A DNA stretch of 64,000 bases from contig NW_002060943.1 in assembly GCF_000150275.1 (NCBI RefSeq), forward strand, positions 12,816,969 to 12,880,968, in the 5' to 3' direction. This DNA is from Trichoplax adhaerens (lineage: Eukaryota; Placozoa; Uniplacotomia; Trichoplacea; Trichoplacidae). Of the stretch, positions 49,214 to 60,700 are shown piece by piece. The notes below the pieces were generated by a model, which saw only the letters and a list, made by a program, of their open reading frames with translations, was not told the origin of the DNA and searched no databases. Within the stretch, counting starts at the first letter, position 1. Every line of letters starts with the position of its first letter. Both the position numbers and the translations under genes were made by a program.

Positions 49214-50084
49214 GATGTGGCTTATTATAAATGTCGATCGAGATCGGTCTCCATCTACTTTATAGTTGAAAACTAAAGATACATAAGCAAGCCTATTTTC
49301 AAAAATAATCTTTTCAAGTGTAAACGCTATAATCGATATTAACATATCGGGATATAATCAAAGCTCGTTTTAAGCTAAGATTTTAATAATAAATTTCAAT
49401 AGTAATGCGCTAAAACCACTAATAATGGTTTAATGATAATTCACATAATCCAAAATTCTAATGTAAAATTTCTCAGTATATTTGAAGCAGTTTTTTCGTC
49501 AATTTATTTATCATATTTTCATTTTTAATACTATATCATTCCTATTAGAATGAGGATTATTATTATTACACACCAGCAAGCAAAGCAATTTTTGCATACG
49601 TAAATTGAGCAACTGGTAAAATAACCTTGTGACTATAATTGATTTCTTATCCGGGCATACTTTAAATATTTCTATTCAAGGATAATCTATCGCAGTGCTG
49701 ATTTAAATTATAATTAAGTGGGCTATCATTACATCTTCTGTGTGAATGTCTGCTTTAATCTATAACACCAGCAAATAATAATTGTTATATTGAATAAAGA
49801 CTTGACTTTATTTCAGATATCGTGAGAGCTATGATTTATTAAAGATGGCATACACGAGGATAAATGAAATTAGTTTCTCGTCAAACAAACCTACTCCGTT
49901 AGCGTAATAAGCTAGTAGTATCTACTTGTTGTAATCACTATACAAAATAATTGTCCTATTCCAACAATTACTGATTAATTAACATAAAAATATGCTACGA
50001 ATATTGTGCAAGATTGGAAACCATGGCAATAGATTAAAAAAATTACTTATTAAATGGGAAATTAAATGTTATAATATTCTTAGC
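49214..50084. other. Non-coding, downstream of SEA/EGF copy B
   Basis: AT-rich. Contains the presumed 3' UTR of copy B. Nothing else supported. Confidence 0.5.
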
Positions 50085-50348
50085 AGGGCAAGTATGATGA
50101 TGCTCTTACCTATGTTGAACGAGAAATTCCAAATCTACCTGGCAACACTTGGTGGGAATCATCCTCATGATGCTATATATTATCAAATTAGGGGCAGTTC
50201 ATCGATAGAAGACTATCATCAAGCTATTCTCTTCTATCAAGAGTCCATTTCTATCATATACAATCTTTACGGAGAAGACTACCCTTAAATTCTTGACAAT
50301 TTTTTACAAGTAACCGAATGTTGTGATCAACTAGAAGAATATCCTTAA
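50085..50348 (+). pseudogene. Broken TPR fragment
   Basis: Relic of a kinesin-light-chain-type TPR gene. One frame reads GKYDDALTYVERE, then a shift leads into IYLATLGGNHPHDAIYYQI and a further degenerate repeat YHQAILFYQESISIIYNLYG. A stop after EDYP is followed by ILDNFLQVTECC in the same frame and another stop. The closest match in the window is the last repeat of the intact gene at 52462 (IYIATLGENHPDTAT). With one frameshift and two stops it is not functional. Confidence 0.8.
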
Positions 50349-52461
50349 AATAGCAGCAATGCCGGAGACAATCAATATCATACATCATCATGCACGGCTT
50401 GATCAGTAAATCAATCAGTTAATGATCATTCTACATCATCAGAAAGTAATCTCAACATTCGTGTATTATAGAAATAACTGATAACACAAACTTTAAATTC
50501 CATCCTACTAGAACGGCAGCAGTAGTGTCTGATGATACAGTCTCTTCTCTACTCTATGCCGTATCGCATTAGTCTATTTTACATAAAAGTAGTGATAGTA
50601 TAAGTGGTATAGCATAAATATTTGTAAATTGGACTAAAGCACACTAATTCCGAGTTTTATTTTGTATTCCAATTGATTTCAATACTAGTTATAGTTATCA
50701 CATGTTCAGAGATACGATATATTTTCATGTCTATTGTAATGCGATCCTAATAATTAACATAATTTAAAGCTACCAATGCAATCTTGGAATATTTCTAATT
50801 CTTATCAGACGCATGATTGTACTATATCTCCTGCTTAATAAATTCCAGACACACCCTATTAACGGAATATCAGTATTTATTCATTGTTTTCTAATTAAAT
50901 AAGAAAATGTATTTATTTTATTGCTATAGTTCCATATGTATGCATTGAAGCAACTATTGTCAGTGTTGTCTTGGGTATGGACTTTGTAGTATATTTTTTT
51001 TTGTTTTTGGTTGTTTGATAAGTTGCTACAATCAAGTGCTAGGGTTATTAAAGTGTTGTTTTATGGATATTTCTGGACCGTTCGTACCTTATAATATACT
51101 GTTATTCTCCTTCCAAGCGTAGCAATCATACAGCAGATAAGGTCTAGTGAAGGTGTAGGATGGAAACTTGATCGCTTTATCCGGGTCATGATTTATCCTT
51201 GCTAGGTAATATTAATCTTTATGGAGTGTTATAGATAAAAGTCAGGTGTAATTTGTGCACCAGGTACTGCTTAATTTTAGTTAATGTAGCACCCAATTTG
51301 TTAGCTATTCAGAAAGACTACTGCAAAGTTTAGAGTAAGAAAATACATAACAATAATTCAATTAATCAGGAGTAATAATATAGGTTATATCAGCGGTAAT
51401 ACTCCTAACCGATTTTTTTCTAATTATACTCGCATCACTGTCTAAAATTGACATGACAAACCAGAAGCTATAGCACTAGTATTTTAAAAATTATTATCTA
51501 GTTTTATGAAGATATACTGTATGTATAAATCAGTAACTATATCATGTTGTCTGAAAATTAAAGTCAATTTACAATAAAATGATTCATCCTTTCTTACTGT
51601 CAATTCTTGTACGTTATTCAAGCTAATACAAAATTATTACAACGATACTATCATGTTAATTACCTAGTTCCTAAAGTTAATTTGCTATAAAATAGTCCAT
51701 GCATTTTTAATGTATTATATATCATTAAAATATCATTTTATAACGGTATGCTGACTGCACAGCAAGGTGTGCGAGTTAGCTAGTATATGTATAAATCAGT
51801 ACTTGTACCACGCAATTTAAAATTTAATACTACTTATCGATTTTTTGATGTATTGTACGTTATTAAAGCGAACACAAAATTGATATAACGATAATATCAT
51901 GTTAATGTAGTGATCTAGGCATTAAAGTAAATTTACACTAAAATAATCCATTCATTTGTGGTGTATTAGACGTTATTAAAGCGTGTAAAAATTGATATAA
52001 TGATATTGTCATGTTAATTTTCTGTTCTATTTACGAGGCTTTCTCTAATTTTACATTCATGATGTGATTAATACTCGTATTTACTCATTCCACACCAGCT
52101 TTATACTCATGCGTGCGTTATAATGATGATGGTAGATACCGTGGATTACTGATGCTGGAATAATGTTGATGAAAAAAAAGGATGGAAAATTAACAATTAC
52201 ACAGTTTGATCAATATTTTCTTCTTTAAAATTATGACAATCATGATTTGCACGTGGTAGTCGTTCCGTAAATTAAGCATCGCTAAATTGAAGTCCGCCCC
52301 TAACTGCAATCAAGGGGAAGGTAGCTATTTTATATATTACTGCCTACATCGACTGAATTCTTCTTTGGCACAACTATCAAAGTGGCATTCTATTTGGAAA
52401 AGAGCATTGGTGTCTATTTTATTTATATGATATCTTGTCATTCTTGTTCAATAAGTTAAAT
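50349..52461. other. Intergenic region upstream of the TPR gene
   Basis: AT-rich, no supported gene. A short phrase recurs near 51640 (ACAAAATTATTACAACGATA), 51880 (ACAAAATTGATATAACGATA) and 51990 (AAAAATTGATATAATGATA), each followed by TCATGTTAAT, suggesting a degenerate local repeat. Confidence 0.45.
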
Positions 52462-54204
52462 ATGGCTAGCCAGTCCGAATTAGCGACTTTCCGTAAAGCA
52501 ATAAAACATATGCATAAAATAGGCATGAAACGAGCACAAGAAGGCGATTCTGAAGGAGCATTATATTGCTATAAAGAGGCTGCAGCTCAAATTAAAGCGA
52601 TTCCTGATAGAGGTAATTATTTTGATAAAGTTGAGTACTCTATCTGTCTGGATATAGCGATTCATTATGTACAAGAAGAGGAATTGGAAGAAGTTGATCA
52701 ATGGCATAGTCAAGCGGAGGAGTTGGCTACAAAACTGCAAGATCAAACGAAAATATCGATGTGTTTAGATGTTAAGGGAGACATTAAACGATTAAGAGGT
52801 GATATCGACGGAGCTTTAAGCGATTACAAGAAAGCACTTGAAACAAAATTGACCAAGTTAGGGAGCGAAGACATCATTGTTGGCCTTTCCTATATAAATA
52901 TTGGCAAGGTTTATGAAATTCAAGGCAAGTATGATGATGCTTTATCCATGCATAACAAAGCACTACAAACGCAATTAGCAGAATTTGGCGACGATGATCC
53001 ATGTGTTGCCACATCCTATCACGACATGGGACAAATCCTTTATCATCAAGGCAAGTATGATGATGCTCTGTTGATGTATAAGAAAGCGCTGAAGATTAGG
53101 CTAGAAGAATTTGACGACGATGATCTTGACGTAGCCAAGACATATCACAATATTGGACTGGTCAATAGTAAACAAGGCAAGTATAAGGATGCTCTAGTTA
53201 TGTATAACAAATCCCTGGAGATTGAACTTGCACAACTTGATGAAGATGATGCAAGTGTTGCAACAACTTATCTCAATATTGCAGTGGTCTATCAACATCA
53301 AGGCAAGTATGATGATGCTTTATCCATAATGAAAAAATCACTGGCGACTCAAGAAGCAAAACTTGGTGGAAATCATCCAAGTAATGCCACTACCTATCTC
53401 AATATGGGCCATGTCTTTTACAAGCAAGGTAAGTATGACGATGCTCTGTTGATGTATCATAAATCGTTGGAGATTGAACAAGCACAACATGGCGAAAATC
53501 ATTCAAGTGTTGCAACGCCATATCACAATATTGGACAAGTCTACAGTAAGCAAGGCAAGTATGATGATGCTCTCTCCATATTGAATAAATCATTGCAGAT
53601 TCAACTATCACAACTTGGTGAGAATCACTTCAGTGTTGCCACACTCTATCACACCATTGGACAAGTCTACTATGAACAAGGCAAATTTAATGATGCCCTA
53701 TCCATGTATAATAAATCACTGAAGATAGAACAACCCCAACTTGGTGATAACCATCCAAGTATTGCCACATTATATAATAGCATTGGGCTTGCCTATATTG
53801 ATCAAGGTAAGAACGATGATGCTCTATCCATGTTGAATAAATCACTAAAGATTGAGCTAGAACAACTTGGTGACAATCATCCAAATATTGCTACAACATA
53901 TCACAACATGGCAAGTGTCTATGATCATCAAGGCAAGTACGATGATGCTCTATCCCTGTATAACAAATCGCTTACCATCCAACTAGCTCAATTGGGTGAA
54001 AACCATCCAAGTGTCGCCCGTTCATATCATAAAATTGGACTGACTTATGATCATCAAGGCAAGTATGATGATGCTCTAGCCATGTTAAACAAGGCATTGG
54101 CAATCTACATAGCAACACTTGGTGAGAATCATCCTGATACCGCTACTTGCCAAGAAAATCAAGCTGAAGTTAAGCATCATATCGCATCTTTCACATCAAC
54201 ATAA
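52462..54204 (+). CDS. Kinesin-light-chain-type TPR-array protein
   Basis: A 580-residue protein, probably a cytoplasmic scaffold for protein binding. I take the ATG at 52462 (AATATGG context) as start, although the frame is open a little further upstream. A helical N-terminal part of about 90 residues is followed by about eleven TPRs with a 42-residue period, each close to YHNIGxVYxxQGKYDDALSM and ending in LGENHPSVAT. This spacing and the NHP...A signature are typical of KLC-type TPRs, in which each helix pair adds to a superhelix with a binding groove. There is no kinesin-specific heptad region, NB-ARC or other catalytic domain, so it is not a true kinesin light chain. The coding DNA shows the same 126-base period, with near-identical GGCAAGTATGATGATGCTCT blocks. 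It is intronless, with a broken relative 2.1 kb upstream. The binding partner is unknown. Confidence 0.92.
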   Translation: MASQSELATFRKAIKHMHKIGMKRAQEGDSEGALYCYKEAAAQIKAIPDRGNYFDKVEYSICLDIAIHYVQEEELEEVDQWHSQAEELATKLQDQTKISMCLDVKGDIKRLRGDIDGALSDYKKALETKLTKLGSEDIIVGLSYINIGKVYEIQGKYDDALSMHNKALQTQLAEFGDDDPCVATSYHDMGQILYHQGKYDDALLMYKKALKIRLEEFDDDDLDVAKTYHNIGLVNSKQGKYKDALVMYNKSLEIELAQLDEDDASVATTYLNIAVVYQHQGKYDDALSIMKKSLATQEAKLGGNHPSNATTYLNMGHVFYKQGKYDDALLMYHKSLEIEQAQHGENHSSVATPYHNIGQVYSKQGKYDDALSILNKSLQIQLSQLGENHFSVATLYHTIGQVYYEQGKFNDALSMYNKSLKIEQPQLGDNHPSIATLYNSIGLAYIDQGKNDDALSMLNKSLKIELEQLGDNHPNIATTYHNMASVYDHQGKYDDALSLYNKSLTIQLAQLGENHPSVARSYHKIGLTYDHQGKYDDALAMLNKALAIYIATLGENHPDTATCQENQAEVKHHIASFTST

Positions 54205-54453
54205 GATAGCTTCCAACGGCTGCTTAGCACAGACCCAAGTTTTCTTGATCATAAAAACTAGAATTTCCTTTAGTATAAATGGAGCTCATAATATGCCTCA
54301 TATGTAGATCACTAGTAAACCTGCTGTTCAAATGGAGGGTCAGAAAAATTGATCCATTTCATTATCTCCTCTAGAATCTGTCATGAAGTTAACGATTGCA
54401 CAAGCAATAGTAACTTATCGGTCAAGTACCTTACTGTACAGTTTAACTCCTTT
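54205..54453. other. Short spacer downstream of the TPR gene
   Basis: Presumed 3' UTR and spacer; no coding content seen. Confidence 0.5.
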
Positions 54454-54800
54454 CATAACTACCATCCAATTACTGACTGATATTTTTGATCAGCTTTTGC
54501 TGTAGTAGAAAGAATACACTACCGTATAATATAACTCGTTTTATAACTACCATCCAATTACTGACTGATATTTTTGATCAGCTTTTGCTGTAGTAGGAAG
54601 AATACACTACCGTATAATATAACTCGTTTTATAACTACCATCCAATTACTGACTGATATTTTTGATCAGCTTTTGCTGTAGTAGGAAGAATACACTACCG
54701 TATAATATAACTCGTTTTATAACTACCATCAAATTACTAACTGATATTTTTGATCAGCTTTTGCTGTAGTAGAAAGAATACATTACAGCGTAATATTGAT
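54454..54800 (+). repeat. 88-bp tandem repeat, 4 copies
   Basis: ATAACTACCATCCAATTACT begins units at 54456, 54543, 54631 and 54719 (the last has ATCAAATTACTAAC). Each contains TTTTTGATCAGCTTTTGCTG and ACACTACCGTATAATATAAC. Copies 2 and 3 are almost identical. Confidence 0.95.
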
Positions 54801-54939
54801 GACATCTAGTCCGTAAATAACCTGTGAGATGAATACTTTTATTTCATTACAAATATAGATAGTTGAATAATTAATCTCGCCATACTTTCCAAATACTCCT
54901 TAATAAAATGTATGTCAACACTAACTTCCTGTTCCCTAA

Positions 54940-55560
54940 TTGTTTGGGTTTAGACATTTCGAATGTAGAAGGAAGAATAAAAATTGAATTTCTGACTAGT
55001 CTATTGCGTGCATCTGTTATATCCGTATATCAAGAATAAAATTTCCCTGATCCCCATCTACTTGGATTTAGACATTTCGAATCCAGAATCTGTATGGAAT
55101 TAGACATTTTGAATTCATAAGGAAGAGAGTAGTCATTTCATTCTCCATTAATCCATTGAGTGCATGTGTTATATCTACGAATAAATAATAGCTTTCCTGT
55201 TGCCTACTACATGGAATTAGACATTTTGAATCCATAAGGAAGAGAGTAGTCATTTCATTCTCCATTAATAAATTGAGTGCATGTGTTATATCTACGAATA
55301 AATAATAGCTTTCCTGTTGCCTACTACATGGAATTAGACATTTTGAATCCATAAGGAAGAGAGTAGTCATTTCATTCTCCATTAATCCATTGAGTGCATC
55401 TGTAATATCTACGTATAGATAATAGCTTTCCTGTTGCTGATTAAGTCAGTTTGGTGAAGATATTTTCAATCCGTAAAAAGGAAGAATCATCATTTTTATT
55501 TTCGACTACATGTAGTCCATTTAGTGCTTCTGCTATACCTATCGTTATTTACCCTGACTA
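54940..55560 (+). repeat. 117-bp tandem repeat, 3 near-identical copies with older flanking copies
   Basis: ATGGAATTAGACATTTTGAA starts units at 55094, 55211 and 55328, exactly 117 bases apart, with TAAGGAAGAGAGTAGTCATT and TAATAGCTTTCCTGTTGCCT inside. Diverged units flank them near 54947, 55063 and 55448. Because 117 is divisible by three, a 104-codon ORF stays open on the minus strand through the array; I regard it as a by-product. Confidence 0.93.
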
Positions 55561-56273
55561 CAAGTATGAATCCATTGGAAATTGGTCATGCTATGCCGTT
55601 AATACGTATGTCATCGAAAATTAATGATAATTAGGTGAAAACAATACTAATCTCGCTAGCTCATTGCATTAAGTAGTTAGAATAACCTCAATTCATTTTG
55701 CTATAAATATAAGCCACATTAGCACAAGACAATAACATGCAATAGCTATCATTTATTTGACATTTTCAACTATTTCCTTTCAGAAAAGGAAAACTGTATA
55801 TCATGCTTTCAATAATTATTGCAGTCATAAACACAAACGCCATCCTTGTTCGTTAAGTAGAAGAACCTATTCAATAATTGCCAACTGTTGCGCAGTTAAG
55901 GTAACGCAAATCAATTAACCGACGATGACCTCAATAAATGCTTAGTTTTAACGCCAAACACTTTCAATGCATTATCATCACTGCTGATATACGCATATTG
56001 TAGAGCAAGCTGGATAGTACTTCAAGAATAAACTATTAAATGATACTGTTTACGGATAGAGTATCTACAGATTATGCAAACGCTATTACGTAATACAAGT
56101 ATTTGCTATCCTACGATCAAGACCTGATTGCATTTAGCTGAAGCAAAACTTCATTACTTCTATCACTGTATAACTATCTATGGATGAGAAATTGCTAGAA
56201 TAAAAATACAAGTTTAGACCCTACTTTTAAGCCACCTACTAAGGAGAGAGCTTGATGCAAAGTTGCCTTTCTT
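55561..56273. other. Non-coding, downstream of the intact SDR
   Basis: AT-rich sequence with no supported gene; probably the 3' UTR of the minus-strand SDR and spacer. Confidence 0.5.
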
Positions 56274-57245
56274 TTAATCACGCTTTTTCGACAACCCTGT
56301 CAACTCTTCACTCAGGTGCCACAACCTTTTAGCAACATCATCGTCATAAGCCTGTTTTGCACACGTTTTTTCTCGACAATCGCTGAAATATTTACCACTA
56401 ACTCCTTCTAATGATTCATCTACAGCGCAAAAGATGGAGGTTTGTGCTCCTTGCTTGGGTGTTTTAAATCCAAGCCAAATCAAGGGTGTAATTAGAGAAT
56501 TGAGGAAGCTAAATTTACGAACACTAAAGTGACGCTGGAGTTCCGTATCGACAGCTCCAGGATGTAAGCTATTGGCAGTGACTGCAGTTCCTTGTAATCG
56601 TTTGGCTAATTCACGCGTAAACAAGACGTTGGCTAATTTACTTTGAGAATAAGCAGCTACAGAACCATACCCTTTCTCACTATTGATATCATCAAAATTG
56701 ATCTTTCCCATCGTATGAGCCAACGATGATACATTGATAATCCTACTGGGTGCACAAGTTTTCAATTTATCCAGCAATAAATTGGTCAATAAAAAGTGGC
56801 CAAAATGATTGGTTCCTATCTGCATTTCAAATCCATCTTGTGTTTTGGAGTATGGACACATCATAATACCAGCGTTATTTAATAAAATATCCACTCGATC
56901 TTCTTTCTCATTGACATAGTCGGCAAAGTCTCGTACCGACTGCAAAGATGCTAAATCGAGTGGGCAAAAGATAACCTCACTATTGCCACTTTGCTGTATA
57001 ATATCTTCCACTGCTTCTTTACCTTTGCTTTCACTACGACATGCTAAAATAACGCGAGCACCACGTTGAGCTAAATCGATGGCAGTCGCTTTGCCAATGC
57101 CAGTATTGCCTCCAGTAATGATGACGGTCTTATGATGGAGTTTAGCTTTACTATGGCATGAACCTCCTTGATTATAAGAACGTAAAATCAACAGAGCGAT
57201 GCCAGCGACGCCGACAACAGCAGCAATTTCAGGTGTAGAAATCAT
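56274..57245 (-). CDS. Short-chain dehydrogenase, retinol dehydrogenase 11-14-like
   Basis: A 323-residue classical SDR, expected to oxidise or reduce retinoid-like or lipid alcohol/aldehyde substrates with NADP(H) at the ER or mitochondrial membrane. Features: N-terminal hydrophobic anchor at 7-21; TGGNTGIGK cofactor site at 44-52; DLAS at 97-100; NNAG at 123-126; NVSS at 171-174 with the catalytic Ser; Y199-S-Q-S-K203; and SLHPGAVDTEL near 226-236. Basic residues after the second strand (CRSESKGK) suggest NADP preference. The frame is intact and intronless from the ATG at 57245. It is the uninterrupted paralog of the frameshifted gene at 34157. Its 5' end faces the PLD3/4-like gene 470 bases away, so a shared divergent promoter is likely. 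Substrate is not determined by sequence. Confidence 0.93.
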   Translation of the reverse strand: MISTPEIAAVVGVAGIALLILRSYNQGGSCHSKAKLHHKTVIITGGNTGIGKATAIDLAQRGARVILACRSESKGKEAVEDIIQQSGNSEVIFCPLDLASLQSVRDFADYVNEKEDRVDILLNNAGIMMCPYSKTQDGFEMQIGTNHFGHFLLTNLLLDKLKTCAPSRIINVSSLAHTMGKINFDDINSEKGYGSVAAYSQSKLANVLFTRELAKRLQGTAVTANSLHPGAVDTELQRHFSVRKFSFLNSLITPLIWLGFKTPKQGAQTSIFCAVDESLEGVSGKYFSDCREKTCAKQAYDDDVAKRLWHLSEELTGLSKKRD

Positions 57246-57714
57246 GGTAGATCATCCAATAGCACACTTATCAACTAAGATATTATAGCCCAACACTAGA
57301 CCAACAAGATGAAGAATAACGAGGAAAAAGTGCAACGTTGTGGAGGTTTTACTTCCTCTTCTACGTTGATGATCGATGAATATAATTTGTTTAATGGCGG
57401 CGAGAAAGCTTAAGCAGTACCGGCCGGTATATAACCTTACTGTCAATCGCCGGACATCTCCATCATTTGCTTCCTTCCTGCCGTCCGTCTCTTTCGCTGA
57501 GTCATCAAGAGTTGTACAGTACAATACTGTAGACCGAGTACTGTACGGTAGCATCATGGACGACTGGAATAGCGGACTTCAACGGCCGAGCTTGGAGCGA
57601 GAAAGAGGAAAATAGTACCTAGACCTAACCAAGGACTTGTAAGAGGAATCAATTTTCCTCTTAAACCAATCGCTGGCCTAACCATAACCGAATAAAGTAG
57701 CAATTTCCTTTAGC
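57246..57714. promoter_or_regulatory. Divergent promoter region between SDR and PLD3/4-like gene
   Basis: 469 bases between two head-to-head genes, clearly richer in G+C and CpG than the window average (for example CCGGCCGGTATATAACC at about 57420). The TATATA there could serve either strand. Bidirectional activity is inference from layout and composition. Confidence 0.45.
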
Positions 57715-60700
57715 ATGTCCTGGCCTAACCGAAATCCCTGGATTGAGGTGAGATTGTACTGTAATTCTCTGTACCGTAGGCCGTACGAACGGTACTGTAG
57801 CCATCGGATGAACGGACGAAGGACATACGGACGGCAGCCTACTTGGGCAAATCAGGTCTTGTTGGGCCAGACTTTCATGTCTACTTCTTCATTCCATGGC
57901 TGACAATTCATGATTGGTTTCTTGCCTTAAGCTACTTTCCTTCATCGTAGAACAATCATGCATAAGGATGATAAGGTAGGCAGGTTGCCTGTTGTATTGC
58001 TGTTGATTGTAGAGATGGGCATATAAAATGAGGTGTTTGAAGGATGCATTGATGGATCCATCAATCAATCATGGCCTAACATGCAATGCATTTTGATTGC
58101 ATAGATTCGCTACTATCCTATCCATACTGTCACTGGTGTGAATAGTAAAGAAACTCTGGCGACATCCAATAATCTTCGTGTTTGCATTAAAGTTATCCTG
58201 GTTATTTCTGCCATTGCCATGGCTCTAATCTTATGTTACCATCGCCCATATGATATTTCCACCCAACATCCGCCCAAGCAATCGCAACGAGATGATGACC
58301 AAAACAACATCAATCTCTCTCAAGATCATTGTCAGTAAGTACTAATATTGATCATCATGTCCTTCCTTGTTGCTGTATTAAGAGCATTAATGGGATGCCT
58401 AAATGACGCACGGATGTTCTAGTAAAGTACATGTTGAATGATTATAATGGACTCAAAAACTAAAGTACCTGCAGATATGATCTAATAAAATAACGATAAA
58501 GACTAGACTAGTCAGTCGCTGGAGTGCCCACCATTAGATTTATTTAATCTGGCTAGAAAAGAGTTATATCAACACTTGTCTCCCGTAGCGCTACGAACGA
58601 TAATTATTAACTGAAGGTCTCAATCGTCAATTACCATGTACTTGTTAATATTCTAGTCTACTCGCATTTATTATGTGAATAATAGCAATAATAATATTCG
58701 ACTCAAGGAGTAAAATTTCTGCAGACTGTTTAAATAAAATAAGATAAGGATAAGACTAATTCCATCACTAGAGTGCTGACGATTTAATGTAACCTCACTA
58801 AAGAAAGAGTAAGACGTATTAGCAGCCATCTTCCTTGATTGCTACAAGCTTTAACTGAATGCCTACGTGCCCAATGATTAATTGTTCGTTAATGTTCTAG
58901 TAAATATCGTTCCTGTTGAATAATAATTACAATATCATCGACTCATAAACTAAATAAAAATACCTGCAGATTGATTGAATTAGTTAACATAAGGACAAAA
59001 CGAGTCAATTACTAGAGTACCAACGATTTAATTTAGTCTTTTAAAATAATAGTACTATCAACGCTCGTCTCCTTTGGCAATGTTTAATACCTACATGCTC
59101 AATGACCATTTGCTTGCAAATGATCATAGTGACTACTTCTTGAATGATTATAGTCGACCCAGAAACTAAAGTACATACTGTGCAGTGCAGAATGATCAAT
59201 GAAGACAAAGGCTAGAGTGTTGACGATTACATGTAGTCTCACTAGATAATAGCAACACTCATCTGCCGATGATTTGATTTAGTCGCCCTGAAAAGTAACA
59301 ATGTTAACACCCATCTCTCTTGACTACTACGAACGTTAACTAAAAGCTTATGCTCAATGATCCTTTACGCATTAGTATTCTAGTACAGTACGTACAGCGT
59401 ATCTTAAATGATAATATAATCGACTCCAAAACTAAATAATTATACCTGTAAATGAGTGATCAAATAAAATGAGAACGAGAGTACCGACGATTTGATGCAT
59501 AACATAATCTCGCTAGAAAATAGGAATAGGAACACTTATCTCGCGTGGTTGTTACGACCGTTTAGCGAATGCCTCAATGCTTATGGGATCATTGGCTTTC
59601 AAAACTAAAATACCTGCAGAATGGTTAAAGAAGATACGGATAGAGTGCCAACGATTCGATTTAGTCTTGCTAAAAAAATACTAATACAGTATCAACACTC
59701 ATCTACCTTGGCTGATATTCCAATTTAAAGCACTTTCGCGCATTCATCGACCATTTGTACATCCTATCTAATTATAATTATTTTACTTATCCATTCTCTG
59801 TTTCTTTCAAGAGCTGAACTGGTGGAAAGTGTACCTCAAAATTTAACTTACCCGGCCAAAGCAATTCATTTAAACAGCACTTATCAAGCTTGGATGAAAC
59901 TCATCAAGTCTGCTCAGCACACCATCGATATTGCCTCCTTTTACTGGACGCTGCAAGGTTCTGACACCAGCTTTCATGATAATTCAGCAAATGAGGTAAA
60001 TTTACAATACTTAATATTTAAAATTTCAATCGCAAATAAAAAACAACTTTTGTATCACATATTACGAATCTGTTACTCAATATGGACTTCCTTTATTTAA
60101 TCACTTTGTATGCTTCTTTAAATGGACAACAATCATAGGAATGCTATATTCACTTACATTCGTATAACCTGCATACTAGCATAAATCGACGTACGTTATA
60201 CCGTATACCGTACTTGAGATAAAAAATGAATGTTTTCTATCCAAGCAATTCTTCTCAGACTATCCTACCTAACAATGAATTAATTAATTAATTATTGAAT
60301 CGATGAATTCGACTTTGACTGTTAATCGATTCTATTTTCTTAATTTTACAATGTTAAATATAAAAAGGGCCAATCAATATTTCATCAATTACTAAATGCT
60401 GGTACAAAGAGAAATATATCTATACGCATTGTCCAGAATGAGCCAAGCAAAAGAATGAAGGATGTCGATACCCAGGAATTAATGAATAAGCATGCAGCTC
60501 AAGTACGAAGTATAAATTTTACGCGATTATTACGTGCCGGAATATTGCATACCAAATTCATGTTAGTTGATAATCGCCATTTCTTAGTTGGAAGTGCCAA
60601 TTTTGATTGGAGAGCCCTAACTCAAGTAAGTAGTAGAAGCGCCTCTGACCATTTATCATAGACTACACTAGATTTGTTTAAGATCATATAAAAGAATAAA

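Noticed and set aside
53399-53884. Minus-strand ORFs within the TPR gene
   Set aside because: Antisense shadows that repeat with the 126-base TPR period.
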